NCBI RefSeq assembly: GCF_014489635.1
Contig: NZ_CP060828.1
Location: 434,001-498,000, forward strand
Origin: Streptomyces roseirectus
GTDB lineage: Bacteria > Actinomycetota > Actinomycetes > Streptomycetales > Streptomycetaceae
Reading direction: 5' to 3'
DNA length: 64,000 nucleotides
Shown here: positions 1 to 7,887 of the stretch, one piece after another
Layout of the letters: the number at the start of each line of letters is the position of its first letter
How positions within the stretch are numbered: position 1 is the stretch's first letter
Program-made: the position numbers and the translations under genes
The notes under the pieces: model-generated
Told to the model about the DNA's origin: nothing
Databases searched by the model: none
The model's input: only the letters and a program-made list of their open reading frames with translations

Positions 1-56
1 TACGGGAGTTCGCTGAGAGTGAGAGGAAAGGGCCCCGACGAGGAAGGGCGAGGACC

Positions 57-230
57 GTGCACACGAGTCTCACACCGGAGTTCTGGCAGCACTTCGCGGC
101 CCTGCTGGCCGTGGCGATCGTGGTGACGGTCGTCCTCAGCGCGGCGCTGGACGCACTCGTCGTCCGTCTGCGCCGGCACCCCGCGCGGCGGGCCCCGCAC
201 CGCATGCCCCGGACTCCCACACACTGCTGA
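57..230 (+). CDS. small single-pass membrane protein, 57 aa
   Basis: This short gene has no recognised family. A GTG start lies about 10 bases after a strong ribosome binding site (AGGAAGG at 41-47), and the frame stays open to a TGA at 228-230. The product has one clear membrane segment at residues 13-36, rich in Ala, Val and Leu, followed by a basic tail with many Arg and His, so the tail probably faces the cytoplasm. It is followed at once by a strong hairpin terminator, which supports a real transcript end. Its neighbours are stress-response genes, so a stress-linked membrane role is possible but only inferred. Confidence 0.55.
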   Translation: MHTSLTPEFWQHFAALLAVAIVVTVVLSAALDALVVRLRRHPARRAPHRMPRTPTHC

Positions 231-234
231 CGCG

Positions 235-285
235 ACGACGGTCCGGGTGCCCTTGCCGCCGCGGCGGGGGCACCCGGACCGTCGT
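235..285. terminator. bidirectional hairpin terminator
   Basis: A perfect 18-bp stem (235-252 with 268-285) encloses a 15-base GC-rich loop. It lies between the stop of the small plus-strand gene and the stop of the minus-strand universal stress gene, so it can end transcription from both sides. As is usual in Streptomyces, there is no long T tract. Confidence 0.8.
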
Positions 286-289
286 ACGT

Positions 290-718
290 CTACGGATGGG
301 CGGACACCATGACCACCGGCACCCGGGCATGCCGCAGGCACTCCCGGGCGACCGGACCGCCCGCGGGCAGTTCGCCGCACCCGTGCGCGGAGCGCCCCAC
401 GGCGAGGAGGACGGCCCCGCGGGCCCGCTCCAGCAGCGCCTGCGCGGGCGCCCCCTCCACCAGAACAGGGCGCACGGCGACGTCGACGCGTTCGCCCAGT
501 GTCTTGACGAGGCTCTCCTCCAGGACACGCGCGGCCTCCGCCCGCTGCTGCGCGGCCGTCGGACGGTCCGCCACCGGGGCGTAGGGCGCGAGACCGGCCG
601 GCTCCCAGGCAAGGACGGCGACCACCCGCGCGTGCAGCAGGCGGGCGTGTCCGGCCGCCCAGCGCAGGGCGGCCAGGGACGCCTCGGAGCCGTCGACGCC
701 CACCACGATGTCGGTCAT
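290..718 (-). CDS. universal stress protein (UspA family), single domain
   Basis: This is a 142-residue single-domain universal stress protein of the alpha/beta nucleotide-binding fold. The start has the typical beta-1 strand IVVGVDGSE, and the end has a strand of the type VPVVMVSAHP. The usual ATP-binding signature G-x2-G-x9-G-S/T is degenerate here (GRSAHGCGELPAGG), so ATP binding is doubtful. The ATG overlaps the TGA of a 40-codon gene upstream (ATGA), so the two are probably translationally coupled. In actinobacteria such proteins belong to hypoxia and dormancy regulons, which fits the surrounding CBS, pyruvate phosphate dikinase and nar genes. The exact function is unknown. Confidence 0.88.
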   Translation of the reverse strand: MTDIVVGVDGSEASLAALRWAAGHARLLHARVVAVLAWEPAGLAPYAPVADRPTAAQQRAEAARVLEESLVKTLGERVDVAVRPVLVEGAPAQALLERARGAVLLAVGRSAHGCGELPAGGPVARECLRHARVPVVMVSAHP

Positions 719-837
719 GTCCGGTGTCCGTGGTGGTTGCCGAAGTCGCCGGAGTCATCGGAGTCGTCGGAGTAGTCGGATTCGAACATCACGCACACGC
801 CCACGAGGATCACTCCGACGAGGATCAGTGCGGCCAC
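715..837 (-). CDS. small acidic single-pass membrane protein, 40 aa
   Basis: This is a very small gene seen directly in the sequence. It has a GTG start at 837-835 with AAGGGGA about 8 bases before it and a stop that overlaps the start of the universal stress gene (ATGA). The product is a hydrophobic segment (residues 2-18, Ala/Leu/Ile/Val/Gly) followed by a strongly acidic Asp/Ser tail and a His-rich end (GNHHGHRT). I do not recognise a family. The good ribosome binding site, the coupling to the stress gene and the membrane-like composition argue that it is expressed. The His/Asp tail could bind metal, which is speculative. Confidence 0.6.
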   Translation of the reverse strand: MAALILVGVILVGVCVMFESDYSDDSDDSGDFGNHHGHRT

Positions 838-885
838 GATCGTTCCCCTTTCTGTGTTCCGAGCGTCCCGCGGTCCGCGCGCGGC

Positions 886-1593
886 TCAGAGCTTCCGCAG
901 CCAGTCGTCGGCCACGCCGTGCAGGGCCTGTTCGGCGGGCCGCAGGCGGGTGTCGTCCGTCCGGTAGGTGAGGTGGTCGACGACGTCCACGACACCGTCG
1001 AGCCGGCGGGTCATGCCGACCGCGATGGGGATCTCACTGCGCCGCTCCAGCCGTCCGGTGAGGAAGACGACGCCGTCGCGTACCGCGACGTCGATGGTCT
1101 GCGGGACCAGCCACAGGGTCTCCAGGAGGACCTCCTGCCGCACGGCGCGCAGGATCTCGGCGTCCGGGCGCAGGAAGACGTGGAGCAGGTCCCGGCGGGT
1201 GACGATGCCCGCGAGCCGCATCTCCTCGTCCACGACGGGCAGGCGTTCGACGCCGTGGGCGGCCATGAGCCGGGCGGCCTCGGTGACGGTGGCGTCGGCG
1301 CGTACGGTGACGGCGGGCGTCGACATGATGCCGCCGGCGCTGCGTGCCCGGCTCTTCGCCTCGGCGTGCCGGGCGCGGGCGCTGAGGTGGTGGCGCACGC
1401 CGGGCCGGCGCGTCTGGTGCGAGATGAGATCGGTCCCGGAGATCACGCCGATCACCTTGCCGTCCTCGTCGACCACCGGAAGGCCGCCGATGCGGTGCTC
1501 GTCGAGCAGGCGCACCACCTCTTTGAACGGGGTCCCGTACTCGGCGGTGACCACCCCATGGGTCATGAGGGCGCCGACCTTCATGGGCTTCAT
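886..1593 (-). CDS. CBS-CBS-BON domain protein
   Basis: This 235-residue cytoplasmic protein has two CBS domains (about residues 6-60 and 88-145) and a C-terminal BON domain (about 150-220). CBS pairs usually bind adenosyl ligands and act as energy sensors, and BON domains are thought to bind membranes or lipids. The start is supported by GGAGG seven bases upstream. It is divergent from the two-domain universal stress gene, and the intergenic region has a palindrome at its centre. CBS-BON proteins are frequent members of actinobacterial dormancy regulons. The ligand here is unknown. Confidence 0.9.
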   Translation of the reverse strand: MKPMKVGALMTHGVVTAEYGTPFKEVVRLLDEHRIGGLPVVDEDGKVIGVISGTDLISHQTRRPGVRHHLSARARHAEAKSRARSAGGIMSTPAVTVRADATVTEAARLMAAHGVERLPVVDEEMRLAGIVTRRDLLHVFLRPDAEILRAVRQEVLLETLWLVPQTIDVAVRDGVVFLTGRLERRSEIPIAVGMTRRLDGVVDVVDHLTYRTDDTRLRPAEQALHGVADDWLRKL

Positions 1594-1679
1594 GTCCGAG
1601 CCTCCTTCGCACTCTGCCCGCGGCCCGTCCTGCCGCGGGCTCCGGTTCCAGGTTCCGTCGTGGGGGTCCGGGTCCGCAG

Positions 1680-1694
1680 AGGCCGGTCGGTCCC
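1680..1694. promoter_or_regulatory. putative dormancy-regulator operator, copy 1
   Basis: The imperfect palindrome AGGCCGGTCGGTCCC lies almost exactly midway between the divergent CBS-BON and universal stress genes. It matches sites at 5875 and 7836 at 13 and 11 of 15 positions. I infer one shared transcription factor, plausibly of the DevR/OsdR type. Confidence 0.45.
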
Positions 1695-1780
1695 CGTCGA
1701 GGCCCGGTGGGCCCTCCCCGCGCCGGTCGCACCGCAGGAGGCTGGGCAGTGGAGAACCGCCCCTGGCCGGAGGTGCCGTG

Positions 1781-2668
1781 ATGAAGGATCAGCCCGTGGT
1801 CGTCGGAGTCGACGGATCCGACGCGAGTATGGCCGCCGCGCAGTGGGCGGCCCGCGAGGCGCTGCGGCGTGACCAGCCCCTGCGTCTGGTGCACGCCTGG
1901 AACCGGTACACCCGGCAGCGGGACACCGTCCTCTCCAGCGCGGCCCAGCGGCACCTGGCCCGGCGCTCACTGCTGCGGGCCGGGGAGCGGGTGCGCGCCG
2001 CGTGCCCCGGGCTGCGGATCCAGGACGACCTGCTGGCGGGTCCCGCGACCGCCGCCCTGGTGCACGAGGCCGACCGGGCGGCGCCGCTGGTGCTGGGCTC
2101 GCGCGGGCTGGGCGGGTTCACCGGGCTCCTGGTGGGGTCGGTCGCGCTCGGTGTGGTGGCGAAAGCGACGCGACCGGTCGTCCTGGTGCGCGCGGACGCG
2201 GACGCGCCGGACGAGCACGTCCCGGAGACCGACGGCAGCCCCTCGACGTTCACCGGCTACCGGGACGTCGTGCTCGCCCTCGACGTCACCGACTCCTGCG
2301 ACGAGGTGATCGAGTTCGCCTTCGAGGCGGCCCGGCTGCGCGGCGCACGCCTGCGCGCCGTGTACGCCTGGCAGTCGTCCGGCTCGTTCGGCCTCGGGCC
2401 GGGCGACATCGCCCTCACGGAGGTGTCCCGGGCCGAGGAGTGGCTGGGCTGCCTCAGGGCCGTCCTCACGCCGTGGCGCGACAAGTATCCGGACGTGACG
2501 GTCCTGGAGACCGTCGTCGAGGACAAGCCGGCCGGCGCCCTGGTCCGCGCCGCGGCCGCCGCGAGCCTCGCCGTCGTCGGCCACCGCCTCACCCACCGCA
2601 CGGGTCCCGTCACCCACGCGGCGATCCAGCGCGCCGGGTGCCCGGTCGCGGTGGTGCCGCACGGGTGA
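1781..2668 (+). CDS. universal stress protein, two tandem Usp domains
   Basis: This 295-residue protein has two universal stress domains in tandem. The first (about residues 1-140) carries an intact nucleotide-binding signature, GSRGLGGFTGLLVGS, matching G-x2-G-x9-G-S. The second (about 155-295) lacks it, as is common in actinobacterial two-domain forms. I chose ATG at 1781 because GGAGG lies seven bases upstream; a GTG three bases earlier is too close. Such two-domain proteins are induced by hypoxia in actinobacteria. The gene is divergent from the CBS-BON gene and shares the palindrome at 1680. Confidence 0.92.
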   Translation: MKDQPVVVGVDGSDASMAAAQWAAREALRRDQPLRLVHAWNRYTRQRDTVLSSAAQRHLARRSLLRAGERVRAACPGLRIQDDLLAGPATAALVHEADRAAPLVLGSRGLGGFTGLLVGSVALGVVAKATRPVVLVRADADAPDEHVPETDGSPSTFTGYRDVVLALDVTDSCDEVIEFAFEAARLRGARLRAVYAWQSSGSFGLGPGDIALTEVSRAEEWLGCLRAVLTPWRDKYPDVTVLETVVEDKPAGALVRAAAAASLAVVGHRLTHRTGPVTHAAIQRAGCPVAVVPHG

Positions 2669-2699
2669 GCACACGGCCGGGCGCCGGGCCCACCACGGG

Positions 2700-2840
2700 A
2701 TACCCGAACCGCGAGATCCCCGTCCCCGGCCTCCGGTCTGCGCACGTGCACGGCGTGCGGCGGTGCGTGGCGTGACGGGGCTGCGCGGAAGGCGAACTCC
2801 TGGACGGCGTCGGCGCGCAGGGCGAGTCCGGGCGCGCGGT
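2700..2840 (-). pseudogene. decayed remnant of a universal stress protein
   Basis: Read on the minus strand from about 2840, the sequence encodes a stretch resembling the start of a Usp domain (AVQEFAFRAA, then PHAVHVRRPEAGDGDL). Usp domains often have the pattern AL-x-FAF-x-AA followed by a strand L-x-AVH-x-WRP. There is no proper start, no VGVDGS strand in the right place and no C-terminal ATP site, so I read it as a broken relic of a third Usp gene. The likeness rests on a short motif, so confidence is low. Confidence 0.35.
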
Positions 2841-2894
2841 GCACCGGTTCGGTGGACTCCCCCGGTCCGGGGCACCGCTCGCTGTCCGAGATGT

Positions 2895-2945
2895 GACGAG
2901 ACCGGGGCCCCCGCCCTCAGTTCGGGCGGGGGCCCCGGTCTCGTC
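2895..2945. terminator. strong bidirectional hairpin terminator
   Basis: A perfect 22-bp GC-rich stem (2895-2916 with 2924-2945) has a 7-base loop. It stands in the 416-base gap between the stop of the two-domain Usp gene (plus) and the stop of ppdK (minus), so it can serve both. Apart from the Usp relic at 2700-2840 I see nothing else in the gap. Confidence 0.82.
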
Positions 2946-3084
2946 GTCAGTCAGGGATGCTGTCCCCCGCGTGCGGCAGACGCACGGGCAGTGCCCCGGC
3001 GCCGGGCTTTCGTGGCGGCCCGGTCGGCCGCGGCGGGGCTCGCCCGGGAGCCGTCGAGCCCGGCGACGGCGAGGCCGGTCCTGG

Positions 3085-5739
3085 TCACCTGCTGTCACTC
3101 GTGTCCGTGCCCTCCAGCGTCGCGCGGCCCGCTTCGAGGCGGGCGACGGGGACGCGGAAGGGGGAGCAGGAGACGTAAGTGAGGCCGGCCCGGTGGAAGA
3201 AGCGGATGGACGCGGGGTCGCCGCCATGTTCGCCGCAGACCCCGGTCTCCAGGCGGGCGTTGGCGAGGCGGCCGAACGTGACGGCGAGTTCGACCAGCCG
3301 GCCGACGCCTTCCTCGTCGATCGTCTCGAAGGGCGACGCGGTGAGCACGCCCTTCTCCAGATAGAGAGGGAAGAAGGACGCCTCGGCGTCGTCGCGGGAC
3401 AGGCCCCAGGCCGTCTGGGTGAGGTCGTTGGTGCCGAAGGAGAAGAAGTCGGCCGTCTCCGCCAGTTGTCCGGCGATGAGCGCGGCGCGCGGCAGTTCGA
3501 TCATCGTGCCGATGGGCAGGTCCATGGGCAGGCCGGTCTCGGCGGAGACCTCGGCGAGGACGCGCGCGGTCTCGGCGCAGGCCAGCCGCAGTTCCTCGGC
3601 GGTGCCGACGAGCGGGACCATGATCTCGGCGCGCGGCCGGCCCCCGTCGCGCAGCCGCCGGGCGACGGCCTCGGCGACGGCCCGTACCTGCATGGCCATC
3701 AGACCCGGTACGGCCAGGCCCAGGCGCACCCCGCGCAGTCCGAGCATCGGGTTCTGCTCGTGCAGGCGTTCGACGGCGTCGAGGAGTTCCCGGTCACGGA
3801 CGTCCGGGTGCTTCGCGGTCGCCAGACGGACGGCGAGCGCGGTGCGGTCGGGCAGGAACTCGTGCAGCGGCGGGTCAAGCAGCCGGATCGTCACCGGCAG
3901 GCCGTCCATGGCCTTGAGGATGCCGGTGAAGTCGGCGCGCTGGAGCGGCAGCAGGGCGGCCAGGGCGCGTTCGCGGGCGGTGTCGTCGCGGGCGAGGATC
4001 ATCGCCTCGACGAGGGAGCGGCGCTCCCCGAGGAACATGTGCTCGGTACGGCACAGCCCGATGCCCTGGGCGCCCAGCGCGCGGGCGCGGGCCGCGTCCT
4101 CGGGGGTGTCGGCGTTGGCGCGCACCTCGAGCCGGCGCACGGAGTCGGCGTGCGCGAGGGCACCCAGGACCGCCTCGGTGAGCGGTCCGGTCGCCGTGCC
4201 GGTCTCCAGGGCGCGGGTGACGTCGGAGGCGGTGAGCGGGAGCGCGCCGAGGTGGACAGTGCCCGCGGTGCCGTCGACGGAGAGAGTGTCGCCCTCGCGG
4301 ACGACGGTCCCGTCGGCGGTGGTCAGGAGGCGGGCGTCCGGGTCGACGGTGACGGACTCGGCGCCGCACACGCAGACCTTGCCCATGCCTCGGGCGACGA
4401 CGGCGGCGTGGCTGGTCTTGCCGCCGCGGCTGGTCAGGACGGCCTCGGCGGCGATCATGCCGGGCAGGTCGTCGGGGACGGTCTCGCGGCGGACCAGGAC
4501 GGTGCGCTCGCCGGCGGCGGCCCGGCGGACGGCCTCGGCGGAGTCGAAGACGGCGACCCCGACGGCGGCGCCCGGCGAGGCGGGCAGACCGTGGGCGAGG
4601 GGTGCGGCGCCGGGGCGGGTCGCGAAGCGGGGGAACATCAGCCGGGTCAGTTCGGTCCCGTCCACCCGGGCCAGCGCCTCGTCGGCGCTGATCGTCCGCT
4701 CCTCCCGCAGGTCGTGGGCGATGCGGAAGGCGGCCTCGGCGGTGCGTTTGCCGATCCTGGTCTGGAGGATCCACAGCCGGCCGCGCTCGACGGTGAACTC
4801 GACGTCGCACAGGTCCCGGTAGTGGTCCTCCAGCGTCTCCAGGTGGCCGGCGAGTTCGGTGTGGGCGCGGGGGACGTGGGTCTTCAGCTCGGCGAGCGGG
4901 ACCGCGTCCCGGACCCCCGCGACGACGTCCTCGCCCTGTGCGTCGGGCAGGTAGTCGCCGTACAGGCCACGTTCGCCGGTCGCGGGGTCGCGGGTGAAGG
5001 CGACGCCGGTGCCGGAGTCGGGTCCGAGGTTGCCGTAGACCATCGCCTGGACGTTGACGGCGGTGCCGAGGTCGTCGGCGATGTGTTCGCGGTGCCGGTA
5101 GACGCGGGCGCGCTCGCCGTTCCAGGAGTCGAAGACCGCGCGGATCGCCCGGACCAGTTGCTCGCCGGGGTCCTGCGGGAACTCCTCGCCCGTCTCCTTG
5201 CGGATGATGTCCTTGAACTCCTCGACGAGCGCGACGAGTTCGGCCGCGTCCAGCTCGCGTCCCGTCATGGCCGCCTCGAACAGGCCGCCGTCCACCCCCA
5301 TCACGGTGTGGCCGAACATCTGCACCAGCCGCCGGTAGGAGTCCCAGGCGAAGCGTTCCCGGCCGGACGCCTTGGCCAGCGCGGTGACCGACACGTCGTT
5401 GAGGCCGATGTCCAGGACGGTGTCCATCATCCCGGGCATCGAGAACCGGGCGCCGGAGCGCACGGACACCAGCAGCGGGTCCTCGGCGTCACCGAGGGTG
5501 CGTCCCGTGGCCCGCTCCAGTCCGGCCAGGGCACGGGCCACCTCGACACCGAGCCCGTCCGGCTCCTGCCCGGTGGCCAGATAGGCGGTGCACGCCTCGG
5601 TGGTGACGGTGAACCCGGGCGGGACGGGCAGTCCGAGCCGCGTCATCTCCGCGAGCCCTGCGCCCTTCCCGCCCAGGAGAGCGGCCATGGTCCGGTCGCC
5701 CTCGGCGAACGTGTGGACGTACGTGGTCGGCTTGTCCAT
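3085..5739 (-). CDS. ppdK: pyruvate, phosphate dikinase
   Basis: This 884-residue cytoplasmic enzyme interconverts pyruvate, ATP and phosphate with phosphoenolpyruvate, AMP and pyrophosphate. The N-terminal nucleotide-binding part begins with a glycine-rich GGKGAGLAEM. The swivelling phosphohistidine domain has GGKTSHAAVVARGMGK with the catalytic His at residue 444. The C-terminal TIM barrel ends with VCGEHGGDP, whose Cys835 is the general acid of the family. The length is normal (about 875-900). The gene lies among dormancy-type genes, as it often does in actinobacteria, where it may adjust glycolysis and save ATP equivalents in low oxygen. A palindrome like those near the Usp and nar genes lies about 140 bases upstream. 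Confidence 0.97.
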   Translation of the reverse strand: MDKPTTYVHTFAEGDRTMAALLGGKGAGLAEMTRLGLPVPPGFTVTTEACTAYLATGQEPDGLGVEVARALAGLERATGRTLGDAEDPLLVSVRSGARFSMPGMMDTVLDIGLNDVSVTALAKASGRERFAWDSYRRLVQMFGHTVMGVDGGLFEAAMTGRELDAAELVALVEEFKDIIRKETGEEFPQDPGEQLVRAIRAVFDSWNGERARVYRHREHIADDLGTAVNVQAMVYGNLGPDSGTGVAFTRDPATGERGLYGDYLPDAQGEDVVAGVRDAVPLAELKTHVPRAHTELAGHLETLEDHYRDLCDVEFTVERGRLWILQTRIGKRTAEAAFRIAHDLREERTISADEALARVDGTELTRLMFPRFATRPGAAPLAHGLPASPGAAVGVAVFDSAEAVRRAAAGERTVLVRRETVPDDLPGMIAAEAVLTSRGGKTSHAAVVARGMGKVCVCGAESVTVDPDARLLTTADGTVVREGDTLSVDGTAGTVHLGALPLTASDVTRALETGTATGPLTEAVLGALAHADSVRRLEVRANADTPEDAARARALGAQGIGLCRTEHMFLGERRSLVEAMILARDDTARERALAALLPLQRADFTGILKAMDGLPVTIRLLDPPLHEFLPDRTALAVRLATAKHPDVRDRELLDAVERLHEQNPMLGLRGVRLGLAVPGLMAMQVRAVAEAVARRLRDGGRPRAEIMVPLVGTAEELRLACAETARVLAEVSAETGLPMDLPIGTMIELPRAALIAGQLAETADFFSFGTNDLTQTAWGLSRDDAEASFFPLYLEKGVLTASPFETIDEEGVGRLVELAVTFGRLANARLETGVCGEHGGDPASIRFFHRAGLTYVSCSPFRVPVARLEAGRATLEGTDTSDSR

Positions 5740-6387
5740 CGGGGTCGTGCCGCCTCTCGATGCCGGGTGCCTTCACGGGACGAGCGCGGACGCCGGTTCT
5801 GACACCGGCCCGCTCGCTCCACCAGCGTCACGTCGCCCGGCCCCGTGCGACAGGGGCCGCCCGGGACGCGCCCGAGGCCGATCGGCCCCGGTCCGGCGTC
5901 CGTCCGCCGGAGCGGAGAAATCCCTCGGGCCGTACCCGCGCGGCTCCCGGCGGAAGCATCGACAGCCGCGTTCGCGGAACGCCGAGAGTTCGGATGCCGC
6001 CGGGCGCCAGGTGTGGACGGCGCGCGGCCGGGCTGCCCCGAACGGGGATCGCTCGTCCTCGAGGGGAATCGGGTCGTCCGGCGGCCGCGGCTGTTCCTCG
6101 ACCGCGTCGGTGATCGTCCACGGGTCCCGTTCGATCGCCCCGAGCGCGGCGTCGATCAGGTCGGGGCCGTGCGGGTGGCCGTCGCCGAAGTCGAATCCGA
6201 TCAGCGAGCATGGTGATCTCGGCGACGCCCTTCGGGCAGCGCGTCGGGCTTCTCCTCCGTGCCGGGCTCGAAGACCCGCAGCGCGGTCGCACCGGCGTGA
6301 CGAAGAGCCGCATGGCCGGTCGTGGCGTACCTCTGCGGAAACTCGTGTGTCCTGCCGCCGGCCGAACGTCCGTGCCCTGTACGGCCG
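5740..6387. other. gene-poor region with a possibly decayed coding segment
   Basis: No intact gene of a known family is visible in these 648 bases between ppdK and the nitrate transporter. The left part holds the ppdK upstream region and the palindrome at 5875. On the minus strand between about 6200 and 5990 one frame has coding-like third-position GC bias and reads like real protein (for example LIGFDFGDGHPHGPDLIDAA), but it has no start in frame and the frame is broken just upstream. I infer a degraded gene of unknown family. Confidence 0.4.
5875..5889. promoter_or_regulatory. putative dormancy-regulator operator, copy 2
   Basis: AGGCCGATCGGCCCC contains a perfect 12-bp palindrome, GGCCGATCGGCC. 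It lies about 140 bases upstream of the ppdK start and matches the sites at 1680 and 7836. This is the best copy of the set. Confidence 0.45.
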
Positions 6388-7647
6388 TCAGGACGGGACC
6401 CGGGCGGACGCCGGGCCACGGCTTCCCAGCGCGGACCGCACCCCGGTCCCGGTGAAGACCAGCGCCCCCGTGGCGACCGCGCCGAGCAGGAGCAGTCCGA
6501 CGGCGTACGACCCGTACACCCCGTAGAGCCCGCCCATCACGAGCGGCGGCACGAACCCGCCGAGGCCGCCGGCGGCGCCGACGACGCCGGTGACCGAGCC
6601 GACCTTGTCGGCGGGAGCCAGGAGGGCGACGAGGGCGAAGACCGCCCCGCTGCCCGCGCCGAGGGCCCCGGCCATGGTGAGGAAGGCGGCGGTGCCGACC
6701 GGCGCGAGGTCTGGGGTGAGGGACTGGACGCACGCCCCGACAAGGACGGCGCCGAGGGCGGTCGCGAGGACGCGGACCGGTCCGACGCGGTCGGAGAGCC
6801 AGCCGCCGACCGGCCGCATCGCCACCGCGAGCAGCACGAACCCGGCCATCCGGTCGGCGGCGTCGGCCTGGGTGAGGCCGTAGCCGTTCTTGAGGTAGGT
6901 GGGCAGGTAGACGGAGAAGGCGACGTATCCGCCGAAGGCCACGGCGTACAGGGCGGCGGCCTGCCAGGTCACCGGGAGGCGGAGGGTGTCGGCCAGCCGG
7001 TGGGAAAGGCGCTGCGTCACGGCGGTGCGGCCGGGCGCGTCACGCAGGACGAGCGCGGCGAGGGCGGCGTAGGCGACGAGACCGGCCGCCGTGATCAGGA
7101 AGGGGCTCGCCGTGCCGTGCGCGTCGACCAGTTTCACCGTGCTCAGCGCGCTGATCGCGGTGCCGCCCATGCCCATGCCGAAGACGCCGATGGCGAGCCC
7201 TCGCCGTTCGGGCGGGAACCAGGCGGTCACGAACGGCACCCCGACGGCGAACGCGGTGCCGCCGATGCCGAGGAAGAAGCCGCCGGCCAGCAGCGCGGCG
7301 AGCGAGGTGTCCCCGGCCGACCCGAGGTACAGCACCGGCGGGACCGTGGCCGCCGACACCACGGGGAACATCACGCGCCCGCCGAACCGGTCGGTGAGCG
7401 CCCCGACGGGGATCCTCCCCAGCGAGCCGACCACGACGGGGACGGCGACCAGCAGCGACTGCTGGAAGGAGCTGAGGTGCAGGGTGTCCTTGAAGCGGGG
7501 GCCGAGCGGGCTGAGCAGCGCCCAGGCCCAGAAGTTGACGGCGAAGCCGAGCGTGGCCAGGGCCAGCATCAGCCACGCCCGGCGGGGGACGGAAGCGACG
7601 TCCGCCGGTGTCTCGCTCTGTTTCCTCGACGGCTGGGGCATGGCCAT
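6388..7647 (-). CDS. narK: NarK-type nitrate/nitrite transporter (MFS)
   Basis: This 419-residue membrane protein of the major facilitator superfamily has about 12 predicted helices. It fits the nitrate/nitrite porter family: the first helix has LATLGFAVNFWAWALLSPLGP, and glycine-rich segments of the family type follow (FFLGIGGTAFAVGVPF, GVFGMGMGGTAISAL). The start is chosen at the first of two close ATGs, after GGAGAGGAA. It is divergent from narGHJI, so its job is probably nitrate uptake and nitrite export for respiratory nitrate reductase. The 240-base shared upstream region contains the third palindrome. Confidence 0.9.
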   Translation of the reverse strand: MAMPQPSRKQSETPADVASVPRRAWLMLALATLGFAVNFWAWALLSPLGPRFKDTLHLSSFQQSLLVAVPVVVGSLGRIPVGALTDRFGGRVMFPVVSAATVPPVLYLGSAGDTSLAALLAGGFFLGIGGTAFAVGVPFVTAWFPPERRGLAIGVFGMGMGGTAISALSTVKLVDAHGTASPFLITAAGLVAYAALAALVLRDAPGRTAVTQRLSHRLADTLRLPVTWQAAALYAVAFGGYVAFSVYLPTYLKNGYGLTQADAADRMAGFVLLAVAMRPVGGWLSDRVGPVRVLATALGAVLVGACVQSLTPDLAPVGTAAFLTMAGALGAGSGAVFALVALLAPADKVGSVTGVVGAAGGLGGFVPPLVMGGLYGVYGSYAVGLLLLGAVATGALVFTGTGVRSALGSRGPASARVPS

Positions 7648-7835
7648 CCGTTCCTCTCCACGGGTGCCGGCGACGGTGGTGCCGGTGACTCTGATGCAGG
7701 CGACGCTGATGCCGGTGAACGGCACACCACTCTCGGTCCAGGGGCGCGACGGGCGAAGGAGGCCGACAAGCCCTCGTCCGGGGCCCGGTGGTCCTTGATC
7801 ACCGCCCGTGCGGGGGGCTGTCCGGGCCTGCCGCA

Positions 7836-7850
7836 GGGCCGTTCGGCCCA
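7836..7850. promoter_or_regulatory. putative dormancy-regulator operator, copy 3
   Basis: GGGCCGTTCGGCCCA is a 14-bp palindrome (GGGCCG-TT-CGGCCC) centred about 45 bases upstream of the narG start and in the shared region with narK. It resembles the copies at 1680 and 5875. Its position suggests direct control of narG. Confidence 0.5.
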
Positions 7851-7887
7851 CGGTGGCCCGGCCCGCGCCCCGCCTAGCGTTCCGGCC

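Noticed and set aside
2839..5802. Open frame of nearly 1000 codons on the plus strand opposite ppdK
   Set aside because: It is the antisense shadow of a clear pyruvate phosphate dikinase gene, typical of high-GC DNA, and has no family-like motifs.
7660..7720. Upstream in-frame extension of the nitrate transporter through a repeated Thr/Gly/Val stretch
   Set aside because: Two ATGs with a good ribosome binding site lie downstream, and the extension has no family support; the 19-base near-repeats there are weak.
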